Shown one piece after another: positions 9,700 to 21,420 of a stretch of DNA of 64,000 bases. The notes beneath the pieces were generated by a model. It saw only the letters and a program-made list of their open reading frames with translations. It ran no database searches and was not told the DNA's origin. Origin of the DNA: Alopecurus myosuroides (Eukaryota > Streptophyta > Magnoliopsida > Poales > Poaceae); assembly GCA_028641055.1 (NCBI GenBank), contig CM054058.1, positions 86,253,927 through 86,317,926 on the forward strand, read 5' to 3'. The position numbers and the translations under genes are program-made. Within the stretch, counting starts at the first letter, position 1. Every line of letters starts with the position of its first letter.

Positions 9700-10473
9700 G
9701 GGTCCAAGATCTATGTCTTCGTCATTCCTCATCTCCATCACTTTCACATCCGAGCTCGCGGAGTGCCACCATGGAGACCTCGCGCACGCCGCCGGAGCAC
9801 AACCGCCGCCGGTTACGTTCCTCTACGGCTCGTCCTGCGCCGCCGCCAATCTCCGCCGCCGCGCCCTCGACCAGCTTGCCGGCAGTCGCAAAGGGGCATT
9901 TAGATTGCGCTATCTGCCGCCGTCGCGCCCTGCTCCAATCTACTCCGGTAAGTTCCTTGCTCCCATTGATTTATCCTCGCAATTTGTCGATTTGACCTAG
10001 ATTGGATCTAGGTCAACCGCGGGCCACTTCTTGCCCCGCGCCGGATTAAGTCACATAATCATACGCTAGTTCATCCAATTGCTTAAGCGTTGATCCCACT
10101 TCACTCTCCTATTGCTCGTAGTCATCAATTTCTCTGCGAAATCGATAGTGAGATTCCCAATCTAGGTCCAGTCCGCCCAATTTTTCCGCGGTTGCCACTG
10201 ATACCCGGAAAATCCACTTCTTCCGGTTCTTTTACTTGCACTAGATACATGGGCAATCAACCTTTTTCCACGAATGCTTGCCAATACATAAATATCCCAT
10301 ATTTTCTGTACTGCTATTCGATACCCGGATAACCTGTAACTTTCGCTCCGTCTAGTGATACCCGGATAATTCATAGTTTCCATGTCTCTTACTGATACTT
10401 GCTTGCGTATATTCGGATAACTCATGATTTCCGAGTCTTATGTATTTTACCTTTTTTTTCTTGTGTTCTGCAG

Positions 10474-11411
10474 ACTGAACCCATGGCTCCCAAGAAGCAG
10501 GGGAAGCAGCCGGCTAAAACAAGAATGACTCAATCAATATCCGCCAACTGGGCGCGATCCACAGTCACCAAGGCGAAGCTGGAGAAGCTGGCCGAGTTAG
10601 GGATCCTCCCCCCTCAGGAAGATATCCACTGGAGGATGTCGGGTGATGAGACCCGGCCCACGCCTGCTGCCGACGAGGTAATCTGCTTTGTAGAGCATGT
10701 GACCCGGGGGTTTCGCCCTCCGGGTCACCCTTTTTTCCGTGAAGTCCTGAGCCACTACGGCCTCCGGGTGTTCGACATAGGGCCTAAATCTATGTTGAAC
10801 ATAACCCATTTTATCGTCCTTTCCGAGTCATATTTGTGCACTCCGCCAAATTTGGCTCTTTTCATTGAACTTTTCCAGTGCAAACCGTGCCGCGAAAGCG
10901 GTGACGGGGCGCTTCTTGCTTGCGGCGGGGTCTCCATCCAGCGCCGCAAGAATTCCCCAATGCCGACTCTTAACCTGAATTCTCACGTTAAGCATTGGCA
11001 ACTCTCCTATTTCTACTGCCGAGACACCTCTCCACCCGGCGAAAGGAAACTGCCGGGTTACTCGGAGGGCCTTCTAGATATCTCTGAGTCTTTCAATGCA
11101 TTTTCCCCTGAGTCGGACAGGGAGTCCATCCAACTTCTTCTAACCAAGATAGCCGTCCTTTCCGCCCACGGTCTCCTGGGACTTAACTTAGTCAAGACCT
11201 GGGTGAACTTCCGCATTCAGCCCAATTCTATCCGCTCAAAATTGATGTGTGAATACTCGGGGCACTCTACGGATTCTCTCCGATATTCGTCTAAGAATTA
11301 CCCGGCCGGTGACACCAACAAGACCATCAAGGGATTCTTGACAGAGAGTTGGAAGTGATCCGGAACATAGCCGGGCTAGATCCCTTTACGCGAGAGAATC
11401 TAGCTCCCGAG
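10474..11411 (+). pseudogene. Antisense gene of C, exon 2 (gypsy-type transposase domain, frameshifted)
   Basis: After the TTCTGCAG acceptor the frame reads TEPMAPKKQGKQPAKT, then the same conserved blocks as exon 2 of A (LPPQEDIHWRMSGDETRP, VTRGFRPPGHPFF, SESYLCTPPNLALF). It is 938 nt against 939 in A. The missing base near 11348 converts the conserved LTEKLEV end to a premature stop. Confidence 0.75.
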
Positions 11412-12735
11412 GTAAAATCCAGCTCTTATACTTTCACTTTCATGCTTTCGCTCGATATAACTGCTGATTCTTACCCTTGTGCTTTTGTCTTAGGCTGATA
11501 ACGTCTTTTGGAACATCGAAACTCCCCCTAACTCCGAAAATCCAGAGGAGGAAGAGGACGCCGTTGAGTCGGAGGAAGGTACATTCCGGTTCTTACTCAA
11601 TTTCTGCGAGCTTGCTGTTATACATTCCATGTTTTTTCCGACTATATGTCTTGATAACTTTCAAGACTGGAGGACAAGGACGAGAAAGAAGACCCGGAAG
11701 GCGGGGCAGAAACACAAAGCGATGAAGATGAAGCTGAGCCGACAGTCAAGGTCGGATCAAAGAGGAAACCCCGAGGGGTCGTCTTTAAGGTGCCATACCG
11801 CTCCCTTGCTTCTAAACCGTACTCCTTTGCTAACATGCGCGAGATAAACCAAGAGTTGTCTAACTGGCCGTACTTGAAGGATCCTCCCGTGACCAAGCGT
11901 AGAATGACTCGGAATTTTCCGGGTGAATCCGCACTTAACCCGGGTAATCCATCGTCTCCTCCTCGACGCGCTGGTAATTTTCAATCTTTCCCCAAATATT
12001 GAAGCTTCTCCTTTCGGAATCAATCTTTAGCAGGGCAGTTCCGTGCCTTACTTTCTTGATATTTATCAGCTTCATCCGGGTCCAGCAACGCGTTCCCCTC
12101 GGATTTCCCGGTGAATCCCGGGTAAGGTTCTTCTCCTGATGTTCTATCACGTTTCCATAATTTCTCCAGTTTCATGCTAACCTCTTACTTATACTGACCA
12201 CAGAGCCACGATCACTATCAGTGACCAGGAAAATATGGAGACCGATGATCCGGGTAAGGAGAACCCAATTGATGATATGACGGCTGCAGCTGGCGGCGAA
12301 GAACAACAAGTGCCACCAACAAACCCGGCTGATCAGGAAGCCGAGTACCCGATAGCCTCACATGCACGCGAGGAGGAAGAGGCCGCAGTCTTGGGCACGG
12401 GAGGGGGCGCACCACACTCCGATATCCGGACGACTCGGGTGCCTTCCCCTGCCAAGGAAAAAACTCCGACTCCGAGTTACCAAGACCCCGGGTCTTCCAA
12501 TTTGGGCAACCACTCCTTTGACCAGATGATGAGCGCCCTCCTCGCCATGAAGGCCTCAGAGAGCAGTATGTTAGAGCGCATGGCCGTGGAGCATCAGGTA
12601 TGTTTAATTAATATCTCATAGTATCCATCTAGTCCCCAAGTTCTGAGTCTAACTTGTCGAAGTTACACTCGGTACTCCTTTCAATACTCGGCTGATTGCG
12701 ATATCCGACTAATGTTCAACTTTCCATTCCTTTAG

Positions 12736-12937
12736 GCGCAGGCGTCTCGTTCCGAGGAGATTTTGGCCAAGACCAATCAACTCCTGAACATCGAGGTAAA
12801 GCTAAGAGAAACACTTGAGGCTGAGGTGGCAGCCTTGAAGAAAGATGTCACGAAATACAAAGAGAAATACACCACTGCTCAAGCTGCGCTGAAGAAGCTA
12901 TCAGCTCAAGTTGCCGACACTTATCGTGTCCTCGTTG
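12736..12937 (+). CDS. Antisense gene of C, coiled-coil exon
   Basis: 202 nt, bounded by CTTTAG and GTTG|GTGA. It encodes SRSEEILAKTNQLLNIE followed by a heptad-rich segment (LEAEVAALKKDVTKYKEK). Confidence 0.6.
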
Positions 12938-13037
12938 GTGATATTTTGTTGCTTACTGGTTCGTGTCTTGGTTTTTTGTTTTCTTGATACATGATACCCG
13001 AAATACTTTGATGTAACCTTTGTTGTTTGTATTGCAG

Positions 13038-13696
13038 CTTCCAACCTTGTGCCCTCAGAAGAAGATGATATTCAAAAGGTAAAGAACTTGAAGAATGTCC
13101 TCCAGAGGTTCTGCGCCGGCACTAAGTGGATCCTAGACGCCATTCAGTGGCCGACTGACGCATATCCGGGTATGGAGACCCTAATCCATGCATGTTCTAC
13201 TGTTCCTGCATGGATTGAGCTCTGGAAGCGCTCGGCATGCCGGGTTGGTATGACCCGGGGACTTATGCTGGCGAAAGCTTATTTTCCTAAGCTTGAGCCG
13301 GCAACGGTGGTAGCCAGGTTTCCAGAATTCAAGGCAGATGGCTCGAGGTTTTCCCCCAAGGACTTCAAGGCCGTACAAACCGAGGTACGTCCTTCGACAA
13401 CTGCTCTTGCCGATAGTATGGACTTGAGTAGGTTTATGTCTCCGTACAACGCTAAGGACAAAGCTGTGAAGGAAGATATGCCCTTGCCCTTCGACATTTT
13501 GGAAAAGTGGAATGCTGACTCGGCCAGGAAGAGGGAGGAACCTGCAAAGAGGGAATCCGACTTTGAATCAGCGCCAACTTCCTCTACGCCGGCTGTCCGT
13601 CCGCCCGTTCGTCCTGATGCCGAAAATCCGGATGATGATACTGCGAATGCTTCTAAGGAGCAAACCCAAGACCAAGACCCAGGAGGGCAAGGGTAA
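13038..13696 (+). CDS. Antisense gene of C, last exon (conserved C-terminal domain)
   Basis: Begins after ATTGCAG and ends in TAA at 13694-13696. It encodes ASNLVPSEEDDIQKVKNL, then the conserved CAGTKWILDAIQWPTDAYPG and AKAYFPKLEP blocks and a charged Pro-rich tail. Nine bases shorter than in A, B and D. No named domain recognised. Confidence 0.7.
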
Positions 13697-14740
13697 GGAT
13701 GTGGACCCGACCCAGGAGGCCGAGTAAATTATTACCTGATGCCATCCTAATACCTTGTTCGCTCGATGACTTTGTAAAAACAGATATTCTTTTGATAGTG
13801 CACCTGTGCACTTTTGATACTACCATAGCATCATGTAAATACATTATGAAACTTTAATAGCTTTCGTGGCCCTTCCGGCCTTTGGATGAATCTGATACTT
13901 GTCTGCTTTTGAGATTATTCATTCTTGATATTCCGACTTTTTTTGTGGTTCCTTTTGTGAGACTCGGTTTCCGGGTTTCGTGGGTGTTGACAGGTGGACT
14001 TTTCTCTAAGTCCCCAAGTCCCCAAGACTCGGATTTTTGGGTTTTCGAGCTTAATAGCTAAGCAACTTGTTTCTTTTTTCGAATTCCCCAGTCCCCAAGG
14101 CCCGAAATTCCGAGTCTGGGATGTGAGGTCTTTCAAAGAAAACAAGTTGTTTCTGTTAAGCCCAAAACCTAGAGCCGTTTCACATAGGTTTTGAAGTTAT
14201 GCTTGATAGACTTTGAGTTTCCGGTTATTAACCCTGTACTGTGCATAACCTGTGGTTTAGATGACCCTTTTGACCCTCTTGTACTGTAAGCCGGCTTTCG
14301 CGTGGATAATCATGTTGTTACATCTATACGAAGACAGGGTCAGGCAAGTCCCATTGGGCATCATGGCTGATTGTAATCGTAAGCGAGCAAAGCATGCCAC
14401 TTTAGTGCGAGTCACATCGAGCTTAAGTAAGAAAAGTCAAGAAAGTTTGGCTCCTTTGTCCGGTTATAAGATTGCAGCCGTACTCGTTTGCGAGTAATCG
14501 GCCCTTATAACTCATAGGCATCGTGGCCGGGTCTTGAGTTTGTAACTGTGCTATTCAAGCAATCAGCCCCCAAGACCTAAATATATGCAACATACTAAAG
14601 AAACTAATGTACTAAGAAAACAATACATAATACTTACCTGGAAGAAAAGTAAAAAACATAACAGTAAAATAAAACTTGATAAAGTATGTGAAAAAGATAT
14701 ATTGCTTAACCATCTCTTTATTGATATGAGAAAGTTAGGT
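13697..14740. other. Non-coding spacer between the two convergent genes of C
   Basis: No credible frame. The stretch 14215-14520 is well conserved with B (25920-26260) and D (34930-35260), including GTTTAGATGACCCTTTTG and AAGCCGGCTTTCGCGTGGAT. AGTCCCC heptamers occur in 14010-14100. Confidence 0.6.
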
Positions 14741-14826
14741 CAGCAGGCCGCCTCATTAAAAACCCTCCAGTCCCCTTAGGTACCCTGGATAGGAAAAGAG
14801 TGCGTCTGAAACCTGCTGCCTGTTAC
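14741..14826 (-). other. Conserved pol/antisense-gene border block (copy in C)
   Basis: About 86 bp nearly identical to 26400-26486 (B) and 35431-35517 (D). On the sense strand it contains AAGGGGACTGGAGGG followed by TTTTTAATGAGGCGGCCTGC, a purine-rich tract and a fixed flank. Confidence 0.65.
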
Positions 14827-15117
14827 ATCGTGTAATTCCACTTATGGGTCTAGTCCATACTAGGTATAGTAGGCACGCAGCTGAGCTACGTTCCATGGTC
14901 TTTCTCTCTCTTGCATAGACGAAGTGTTATGAGCGGTGTCGTTAACCGTAGCCGACTCTTCCCTTGCATCCATCAAGTAATATGATCCATTGTGCAAATT
15001 CCGGCTTATGATAAACGGTCCTTACCATGGCGGTGATAACTTGTGTTTTCCTTCCTTCTACTGTACCAGGCGCAGAACCAGGTCTCCTTCCTGGAAGACC
15101 CGGGTTTTCACGCGCCG
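14827..15117 (-). pseudogene. Integrase C-terminal remnant of C
   Basis: The - strand reads KTRVFQEGDLVLRLVQ, then HKLSPPW, GPFIIS, NGSYYLMDARE and RPWNVAQLRAYYT with intervening stops. This is the usual end of plant Gypsy integrases. It joins directly to the RT start (FHPDWL), so everything between was deleted. Confidence 0.7.
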
Positions 15118-15374
15118 GCTAACCAATCCGGGTGAAATACTTCCATGATAAAGACGGCTGTCAGCAGCCCAGCAATTTCTTCTCCTATAGCTTTCCTTCT
15201 TTCCTCGTTCATCTTTCTCAAGCCCTGCTTCACGGGTCTGGACTTGGGATCGACATGCAAACTGTGCTCTGCCAACTCTGTGGGGATACCCGGCATGTCG
15301 CTAGGCGTCCAGGCGAACACGTCCTGATTTGAACGAATGAACTCCACAAGTGTTTTCTCCTGCTCGCTGTCCAA
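15108..15374 (-). pseudogene. Reverse transcriptase N-terminal remnant of C
   Basis: The frame reads EFIRSNQDVFAWTPSDMPGI, then LAEHSLHVDPKSRPVKQ and VFHPDWL, the leader of Tat-type RT, and ends at the deletion junction. It is out of frame with the Gag-protease frame above it. Confidence 0.8.
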
Positions 15375-15380
15375 GTTGGA

Positions 15381-16871
15381 TCATATAGCAAATTGCTTAG
15401 AGGGATCACCCTCGACAAAAGCTAACATCTTGGTGTCCTGTGCTGCCTTGAACTTTGCTCTCTCATCTTCAGTATTCGGTCTTTTTAACGTTGTTCTGTC
15501 ATCCGGATCTACTTGAGACCAGTAATACTTGAGTTCCTCTTTTCTGCAAGCTTGCTCCGCCATGGCTGCATCTCCTTCATCGCACTCAGCTGCTATATCC
15601 TGGCTCCCATGTATGGTGATGGTCTGCTTGGGACCCGGGATTTTTAGCTGTAGATACACATAACACGGCCTGGCCATGAACTTAGCATAAGCCGGCCTTC
15701 CGAATAGCGCGTGATAAGGACTGCGCAACTTAACCACTTCGAAAGTAAGCCACTCGACTCGGTAATTATCCTTTGATTCTCCAAAAGCTACCTCCAATGT
15801 GATCTTTCCCTCGGGGCACGCTGAGTGACCCGGCACAATCCCATGAAAAACTGTCGAACTTTTTTGTAGCTGAGACTCCTTGAGACCCATGCGTAGAAAG
15901 GTTTCCCAATACAAGATATTGATGCTACTTCCGCCGTCCATTAGGACCTTTTTCAGCTCATAACCATTAACCTGTGGTGCAACCACCAATGATAAGACTC
16001 CCGGGTGTTCTATCCTTTCCGGGTGATCTCTTCTGCTCCACGTTACGTCTTGCTCTGACCATCTCAGGTATCTCGGAACAGCCGAAGAAACCGAGTTTAC
16101 CGCTTGTTTCAGTATGTTTTTATCTTTGTTAGAAGTTCCTGTAGTATGCACGTGATATTGTCCCAATTTCTTGGGGTTAGCTTGAAAACCTCCAGCCCCC
16201 CCTTGATTGTTACCCGGATTTCCGCCTGTCGGGTTACCGGCTGGGGGTGGGCCGTTGCCCGGGTTTCCGCCCGGACCCGGTCCTCCTCCCCGACCCGCAC
16301 CTCGCATGGCTCTGTTTACTTCCTCATTCTTCCATCTCTGTAGGTCCGCACACTGCTCCAATGAGTGGTTAGCCGGCCTACCGTTCCTGCTGTGCTTTGG
16401 GCACGCCATTCTGAAGATATCCCAATTGTTACCCGGCCTTGGTGGCCCTTGATAATTTCCTCCGTTGTGATTTCCAGTATTGAAATTTCCTTCTGCCCTA
16501 GGTCTCGAAGACCCGGCTTCGGTGCTAGCGACAAACTCGGAGCCTCCCTCAAACGGGCGCTTGTTCTGGTTGTTCCCATTGTTACCTCCATTGTTACCCG
16601 GCGTTGATCCGTTACTGGTTCTTCCACTATTGTTTGTGTTTGCTTTCGCTTTCTTGTCATTGACATCCTCTTCTGTAGTATCCGTTGCAGCGTGTTTGTT
16701 GCATGCATCCATTAGCTCTCCCATCGTAACCTCTGAAGCATTTAGGCTAGATTTCATGCGAGTTAACTTTTGCACTAAAGGTATGTACTTGCACGTCTTT
16801 GCCATAGCTTGTAACGCATCCTTGGGCTGAATATCTGTAGATGAGTGAAGTATCTCCATAACCCGGCGCAC
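15381..16871 (-). pseudogene. Gag C-terminal part and protease of C
   Basis: 496 residues: end of the capsid-like domain (RRVMEILHSSTDIQPKDALQ), a Gly/Asn/Pro-rich region, a CX2H...HX4C motif starting CPKHSRNGRPANH, and the aspartic protease with an intact VLMDGGSSINILY. It is separated from the upstream Gag frame by one TAG (16872), where B and D read SARSWVRR; a TGG to TAG change explains it. Confidence 0.85.
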
Positions 16872-18959
16872 CTAGCTACGCGCCGATTCTCCCTTCTTTT
16901 GGATGCATCGCTCTAGGTCATCAATAGTAAATAGCTTTCTGCATGTCCCATGAAAGTGCTTGATAAACGCAGTTTTCAACTCTTCCCATGACTTGATAGA
17001 TCCTTCCGGTAGATTATTGAACCATAACTTTGCTCCTCCTTCTGACATAATCAAGTACATGAACTTGGCTTGAAGATTTTCGGATGCATTGCGAATCGAC
17101 ATAGCCATCTCATAACTGCTCAACCATGTTTCTGGATCCATAGTCGGCTCATAATTCACAACTTTACCCAGTTCCTTGAATTTATCCGGGTAAGGCTCAG
17201 CCCTGATGTTATCCGACAGACACTTAGGCCCAGCGAGATTAGTCGGAACTGGCCTTACTCGGGAAACGTGTGATCCTGCGGGGGGCGCGGCTGGACGCGG
17301 TACTGCTGGTGGTCCATGCACCACAGACCCGTCCGCAGCTCTCCTGGCTCTGGAACTATCCACGATAGCTTGAGCTGCTGATGCTCCTGGTACTGCCTGA
17401 ACACGGGGAGGAGGCGCCATTTGCTGTTGCTCTTCCCTCCGCCATGCTGAACTTGTCTGGATATTGCCGGTGTTGCCTCGTTGCTGGCTGATATGTGGTG
17501 TCCCATGCATTCCACTTCTGTGATCCGGGTAATTAACTTGTTGCGCCACCGCGGTGCGCAATAGATCTATCGCCCGCCGGGTCTCCTCTGCGTGGGGTGA
17601 CTCTCTCACGGGGATTTGATTTAATGCGAGTGTTGCTGCGTACATGTTATCCATGGGGTTGTTGTAATGACCTGCTGGTGTGCAAAATCGTGATGGTGGT
17701 GGTGGTGGCAATGTATTGCCGGTAGTGACTCCGGTCTGCAATATGGGTAACCCGGCTTGTATGTTTGCCGGCTGTGCTTCTCCAGTTGCGGGTTGTTGTA
17801 CAGTTCCTGGGTTTGCCGCTGGGATCGGTTGATCCTGAGGTGTGATGAATAGCGCGGTCGGGTTTATAACTCCACCCGTTGCCGGTAATCTGGTTTGATG
17901 CCTTTGACGTACCCTAGTTGTTTCTTCTCGGAGCCGGGTTTCCAATGCATCCAGCTTACGTTGGCTTGTGGCCATCCCTAGCCTTTCTGCTTCTACCTGC
18001 CTTCTTTGTTGCTCCAATGCATGACGTGCTACATCCAGATCTCTAACACGTTCCGCCGCGTTTTCCGGAGTGATAACTGTGGCTAGAACGGTTGGATCCA
18101 GAATCAAGTTGTTGTTGAATAGGGCCGGGTGTTGCGGGTTTGAAGGACCCGCCCCGGGTGTCCGGTTTGCCAGATATCCAAACGTGTTTGCCTGCAACTC
18201 ACTATCCGCCGCATGACTGGTAACTGATGCCGATTCTCCGTCAACCCGGGTGAGAACCGGGTTTCCGTCAACCGGACCTTGCTGCTGGGCCAATGCTTGT
18301 GCTGCTCCGACTGTGGCCGCGGTCACGTTCCCCTGATTAAGATTGATCGCCGAAGCTGTATAAACCGCAACCTGGCGCACAATGCTTGGCGCAGATTTGT
18401 ACTCTTCCTCTTCGCTGTTGTTTTCCTCGTACCGGTCCTCCAGCAGATGCAAGATAGACTCGGTATCATCTTCTCTCGTGACCCGGCCACCAAGGGTCCA
18501 TGCCGGCTCCTCCGGCTGTTCCCTCTTCGTGGTGGGCTCTTCTGTCGGATCTACCGTCCCGACCGATTCTTCTCCATCTGACTGAACGTAGGTGGCCTCC
18601 CCTGACACAGAATCAAATACGAAATCGTTAGGGATTGAATCGGACGTACGTACCTTGCCGATGAAGACATTGATCTGGCCGATTGCCACGACAAATCCGG
18701 ATTCGAGCAGATCCGACTCTGGCCCCCAGCCGGAATCGTCCACCATCTTCTCTCCTTTGGGGTTGGTGTAGATCTCGCCGATGACAAGGTTCTCCATGTT
18801 CTTCCGAGCTTCTCCCGTGATGTAAACACCCTTGGACGTAGGTCCCACGGTGGGCGCTAACTGTCGTGGGATAATCACGGCAGACGTTACCGGGGGTAAC
18901 TTGTCTTGGGGCAATTCGACTCTGGTGTTTGGGAGAGGGTTTAGCTCAAGGGAAAACAT
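16872..18959 (-). pseudogene. Gag N-terminal part of C; starts inside the LTR
   Basis: The ATG at 18959 lies in the 5' LTR. The frame crosses the LTR end and primer site (PRQLAPTVG) and runs 695 residues to the TAG at 16872. It has an acidic N-terminal region, a long coiled coil (RDLDVARHALEQQRRQVEAE), a Pro-rich part and the capsid-like core (TWLSSYEMAMSIRNASENLQ). Frame and order match D, where the ORF is unbroken. Confidence 0.85.
18843..18860 (-). other. Primer-binding site of C
   Basis: TTAGCGCCCACCGTGGGA on the - strand, the tRNA-Lys complement with two mismatches. Confidence 0.6.
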
Positions 18960-19327
18960 GATGATATGTGATCTGGTAGCCGGCAATCAAGTCGCCGAGT
19001 CTCCGATTAACTCAACTCTAGTGTTACACTGGATACTCGATACCTAGCGATATTGCTCGAACTCTCGGATCTCTGCTAAACTAAACTTAGGGGCCGGCTT
19101 ATATAGTACCCGGACCCCCTGGCCTACTCTCCAAGGCGTACTCTGAATCCTACCCGGACACTGCTTACAAACCCTAAACTTCCTTATCGGAACCCACAAT
19201 CCGGGTTACGAGGCCTACGTTCCCGGGCCTTCTAGAAACTCCTTTATCCTAAGCCGGGTCTTGCGCAGCGTCCTTTGGGCCGAGTTACTCCTTGGCGTTG
19301 GCCTACCGGGTTATCATCCCTCCATCA
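18862..19327 (-). repeat. 5' LTR of element C
   Basis: 466 bp; on the - strand TGATGGAGGG...CCCACGACA. TATA box at 19099-19106. Its 3' LTR partner is outside the window. Confidence 0.85.
19099..19106 (-). promoter_or_regulatory. TATA box in the LTR of C
   Basis: CTATATAA on the - strand, upstream of the in-LTR Gag ATG at 18959. Confidence 0.55.
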
Positions 19328-19560
19328 GATGGTGTAGCCCTTGGATCTTCTCTGAATTTGCCTTGCGGTGACGTCATAATCGGGTAGGGTGCCGTCCCTT
19401 AGAAAGGATAATATGGGCATAGCCCAACTCGATGTCTCCCGCGTGGGAAACACTAGTTCGTCCAATTCCATTGTAACAGCCGCCACTGCATCTTCTTCTG
19501 AGTTGGGGTTGATTCTCTGAAGCCCCGAACGGTTTGCAAGGACTTCCTCAATGAATGCGA

Positions 19561-19665
19561 CAGTCCCCGAGTTGAGAGGGGCAGTCCCCGAGTAAGGAGG
19601 GAGAGTCCCCGGGTTGCAGGCACCAGTCCCCGGGATGGAGACTGCAGTCCCCGGGTTCTCTTTAG
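19561..19665. repeat. 21-bp tandem repeat in the RNase H-integrase linker of F
   Basis: AGTCCCC recurs at 19562, 19583, 19604, 19625 and 19646, a period of exactly 21 bp (7 codons). On the coding strand it gives (P/S)GT-led heptapeptides, so frame is preserved. Confidence 0.8.
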
Positions 19666-20552
19666 CACCTTCCCAGTCAATCTCCATTGCAACAGCTTCC
19701 TCACTAGGCAGAGAAGGAACGAAGATGGACTCCGAGTTGGGGGATGGCTTGATGGATGGCTTTCTCAAATGCTCCAAGGCAATCCCAGCCGGAATGTACT
19801 GCCGAGAAGACCCCAACTTGGACAGCTCATCAGCTGCCTCGTTCTCTGCTCGATGGATGTGTTGGAACTCGCATCCCTCAAAGAATCCCGTCATATATTG
19901 CACCAGGAACCGATATGACGCCATGTTGGTATCCAGAGCATCCCAAGTACCAGAAACTTGCTGCACCACCAGATCCGAGTAGCCATAGCATATGATGCGC
20001 TGCACGCCAACCTCGTTGGCTACTCGCAAACCGTGCACCACGGCTTCATACTCTGCAACATTGTTGGACGCCTTGAAGTGGATCTGCAGCACATACTTGA
20101 GTTGATCTCGCTTGGGTGACGTGAGCACCACGCCAGCACCTAGGCCTTCCTTCACTTTGGAGCCATCAAAGTGCATCTTCCAATAATTGGTTGCGGGAGA
20201 AGGAGGCTCATACTGCACCTCAGCCCAATCCACCAGAAACTCCGCCAGAATTTGTGACTTGATGGCTTCTCTTCTCGCGTATGCAGGAGCGTACGCGGCC
20301 AGCTCGATTGCCCACTTGGCTACTCTGCCACTTGCTTCCTTGTTGCCCATGATATCCGAGATGGGAGCAGAACTCACCACAGTGATGGGATGCTCCAGGA
20401 AAGAGTGCTTCAGCTTCTTGGCGCCCAGGTACACGCCGTAAGTCATCTTCTGGTAGTGCGGGTAGTTCTGCTTGGAGCTGGACAGCACCTCACTAAGATA
20501 ATATACTGTTTGGTGCACACTCTTGCCTTCCTCTTCTCACTCCACCACAATC

Positions 20553-20557
20553 ACCAC
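20553..20557. repeat. Target duplication ACCAC of B (left)
   Basis: Identical to 30556-30560, directly outside the two LTRs of B. Confidence 0.95.
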
Positions 20558-21035
20558 TGTCGTGGGATAATCACGGCAGATGTTACCAGGGGTAACTGAT
20601 CTTGGGGCAAGTCGACACAGGCGTTCGGGAGAGGGTTTAGCTCAAAGGAAGACATGATACAACTTGATCTGACAGCCGGCAATCGAAGTCGCCGGATCTC
20701 TATTCTCGATACAATAACTCGATTAGGGTTTACACTGGATACTCGATACCACTCGATATTGCTAAGGTTCTCAAATCTCTGTGTCAATCTATACCCGAGG
20801 GTCGGTTTATATAGTACCCGTACCCCCCCTAACTTACTTTACAAGGCACACCCGGGTCCTACCCAGACACGGCGTGCTAACCCTAACTTTCCTTTACAAC
20901 ACCCACAATCCGGGTCACTAGGCCCACGAGCTTGGGCCTCCACAAACATCTTTATCCCTAGCCGTATCCTGCTCACTGTCTCTGGGCCGGGTTATTCCTC
21001 GGATCTTGGCATACCGGGTTAGCATCCCCCCATCA
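20558..21035 (-). repeat. 3' LTR of B
   Basis: 478 bp, TGTCGTGG...CCCATCA as read on +; bordered by the purine tract complement GTAGTCCCC (21036-21044). Confidence 0.95.
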
Positions 21036-21044
21036 GTAGTCCCC
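21036..21044 (-). promoter_or_regulatory. Polypurine tract of B
   Basis: GGGGACTAC on the - strand, immediately before the 3' LTR. Confidence 0.7.
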
Positions 21045-21420
21045 AGAATAGCCTGGGCTTCACGGATCTCCTTGAAGCGCTTGCTATTCCTGAAAAGATA
21101 TCAATCACACGGGCACATGGAAACCGGGTTAAGATGTTTCAACGTCCAGCTAGGCCTTGCTCCTTGGTGGCCATGCGATAATTCAGGTTTTTCCCTCCAA
21201 ACACCTTGGTTCAAAACTTCTGGATCCAAATCATAGTAGCAACGCCAAGATCCTATGCTTGACAGTTAATCCCATCATCGCGGAACGAATCCCCTTCTTT
21301 CTTTATCCGGATGCTTTACTCAATACTGGGCGCATATCTCGCAAGAACTTTAAATTAATAGCCGTTTTACCCCCACAATTCCCGGCCTCCACTCACCGAA
21401 CCGGGCTTATCCAGTCGCAC

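Larger units (their letters stand above)
9771..13696 (+). pseudogene. Antisense gene of C (spliced, one frameshift)
   Basis: Convergent to gag-pol. Inferred exons: 9771-9947 (177 nt, ATG in GCCACCATGG), 10474-11411, 11494-11578, a short acidic exon near 11670-11790, a basic exon near 11860-11970, 12204-12597, 12736-12937 (202 nt) and 13038-13696. Every listed junction has a GT donor and AG acceptor. The product has a GHLDCAICRRRALLQS box, the plant gypsy-type transposase domain, acidic linkers, a coiled coil and the conserved C-terminal domain. A one-base deletion near 11348 (at TESWK) breaks exon 2. E lies 70 bp upstream, so the TATA box present in A, B and D has been separated from this copy. 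Confidence 0.7.
9700..19327 (-). mobile_element. Element C: non-autonomous Tat-type Gypsy element lacking its 3' LTR here
   Basis: On the - strand: 5' LTR (18862-19327), primer site, Gag, protease, a scrap of RT, a scrap of integrase C-terminus, then the convergent antisense gene (+ strand, 9771-13696), cut at 9700 by E. RT, RNase H and the integrase core are deleted between 15107 and about 15118. The LTR is 466 bp and differs clearly from B (478) and A/D (454-455). It is inserted in the RNase H/integrase region of F; the expected target duplication is GATGG (19328-19332), with its partner off the left edge. Confidence 0.85.
19328..20557 (-). pseudogene. RNase H and integrase N-terminus of F
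   Basis: A 397-residue - strand frame (to 20518). It has VYYLSEVLSSSKQNYPHYQK (end of the RT/RNase H connection) and RNase H with FDGSK, NVAEYEA and ENEAADELSKLG. The third acidic position reads CYGYSDLVV where G has CYGDSDLL, so a catalytic Asp is lost. After a repetitive linker come WAMPILSFLRDG and ARQIQRRSKGY, the integrase N-terminal region, at the junction with C. Upstream it is cut by B. Confidence 0.8.
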
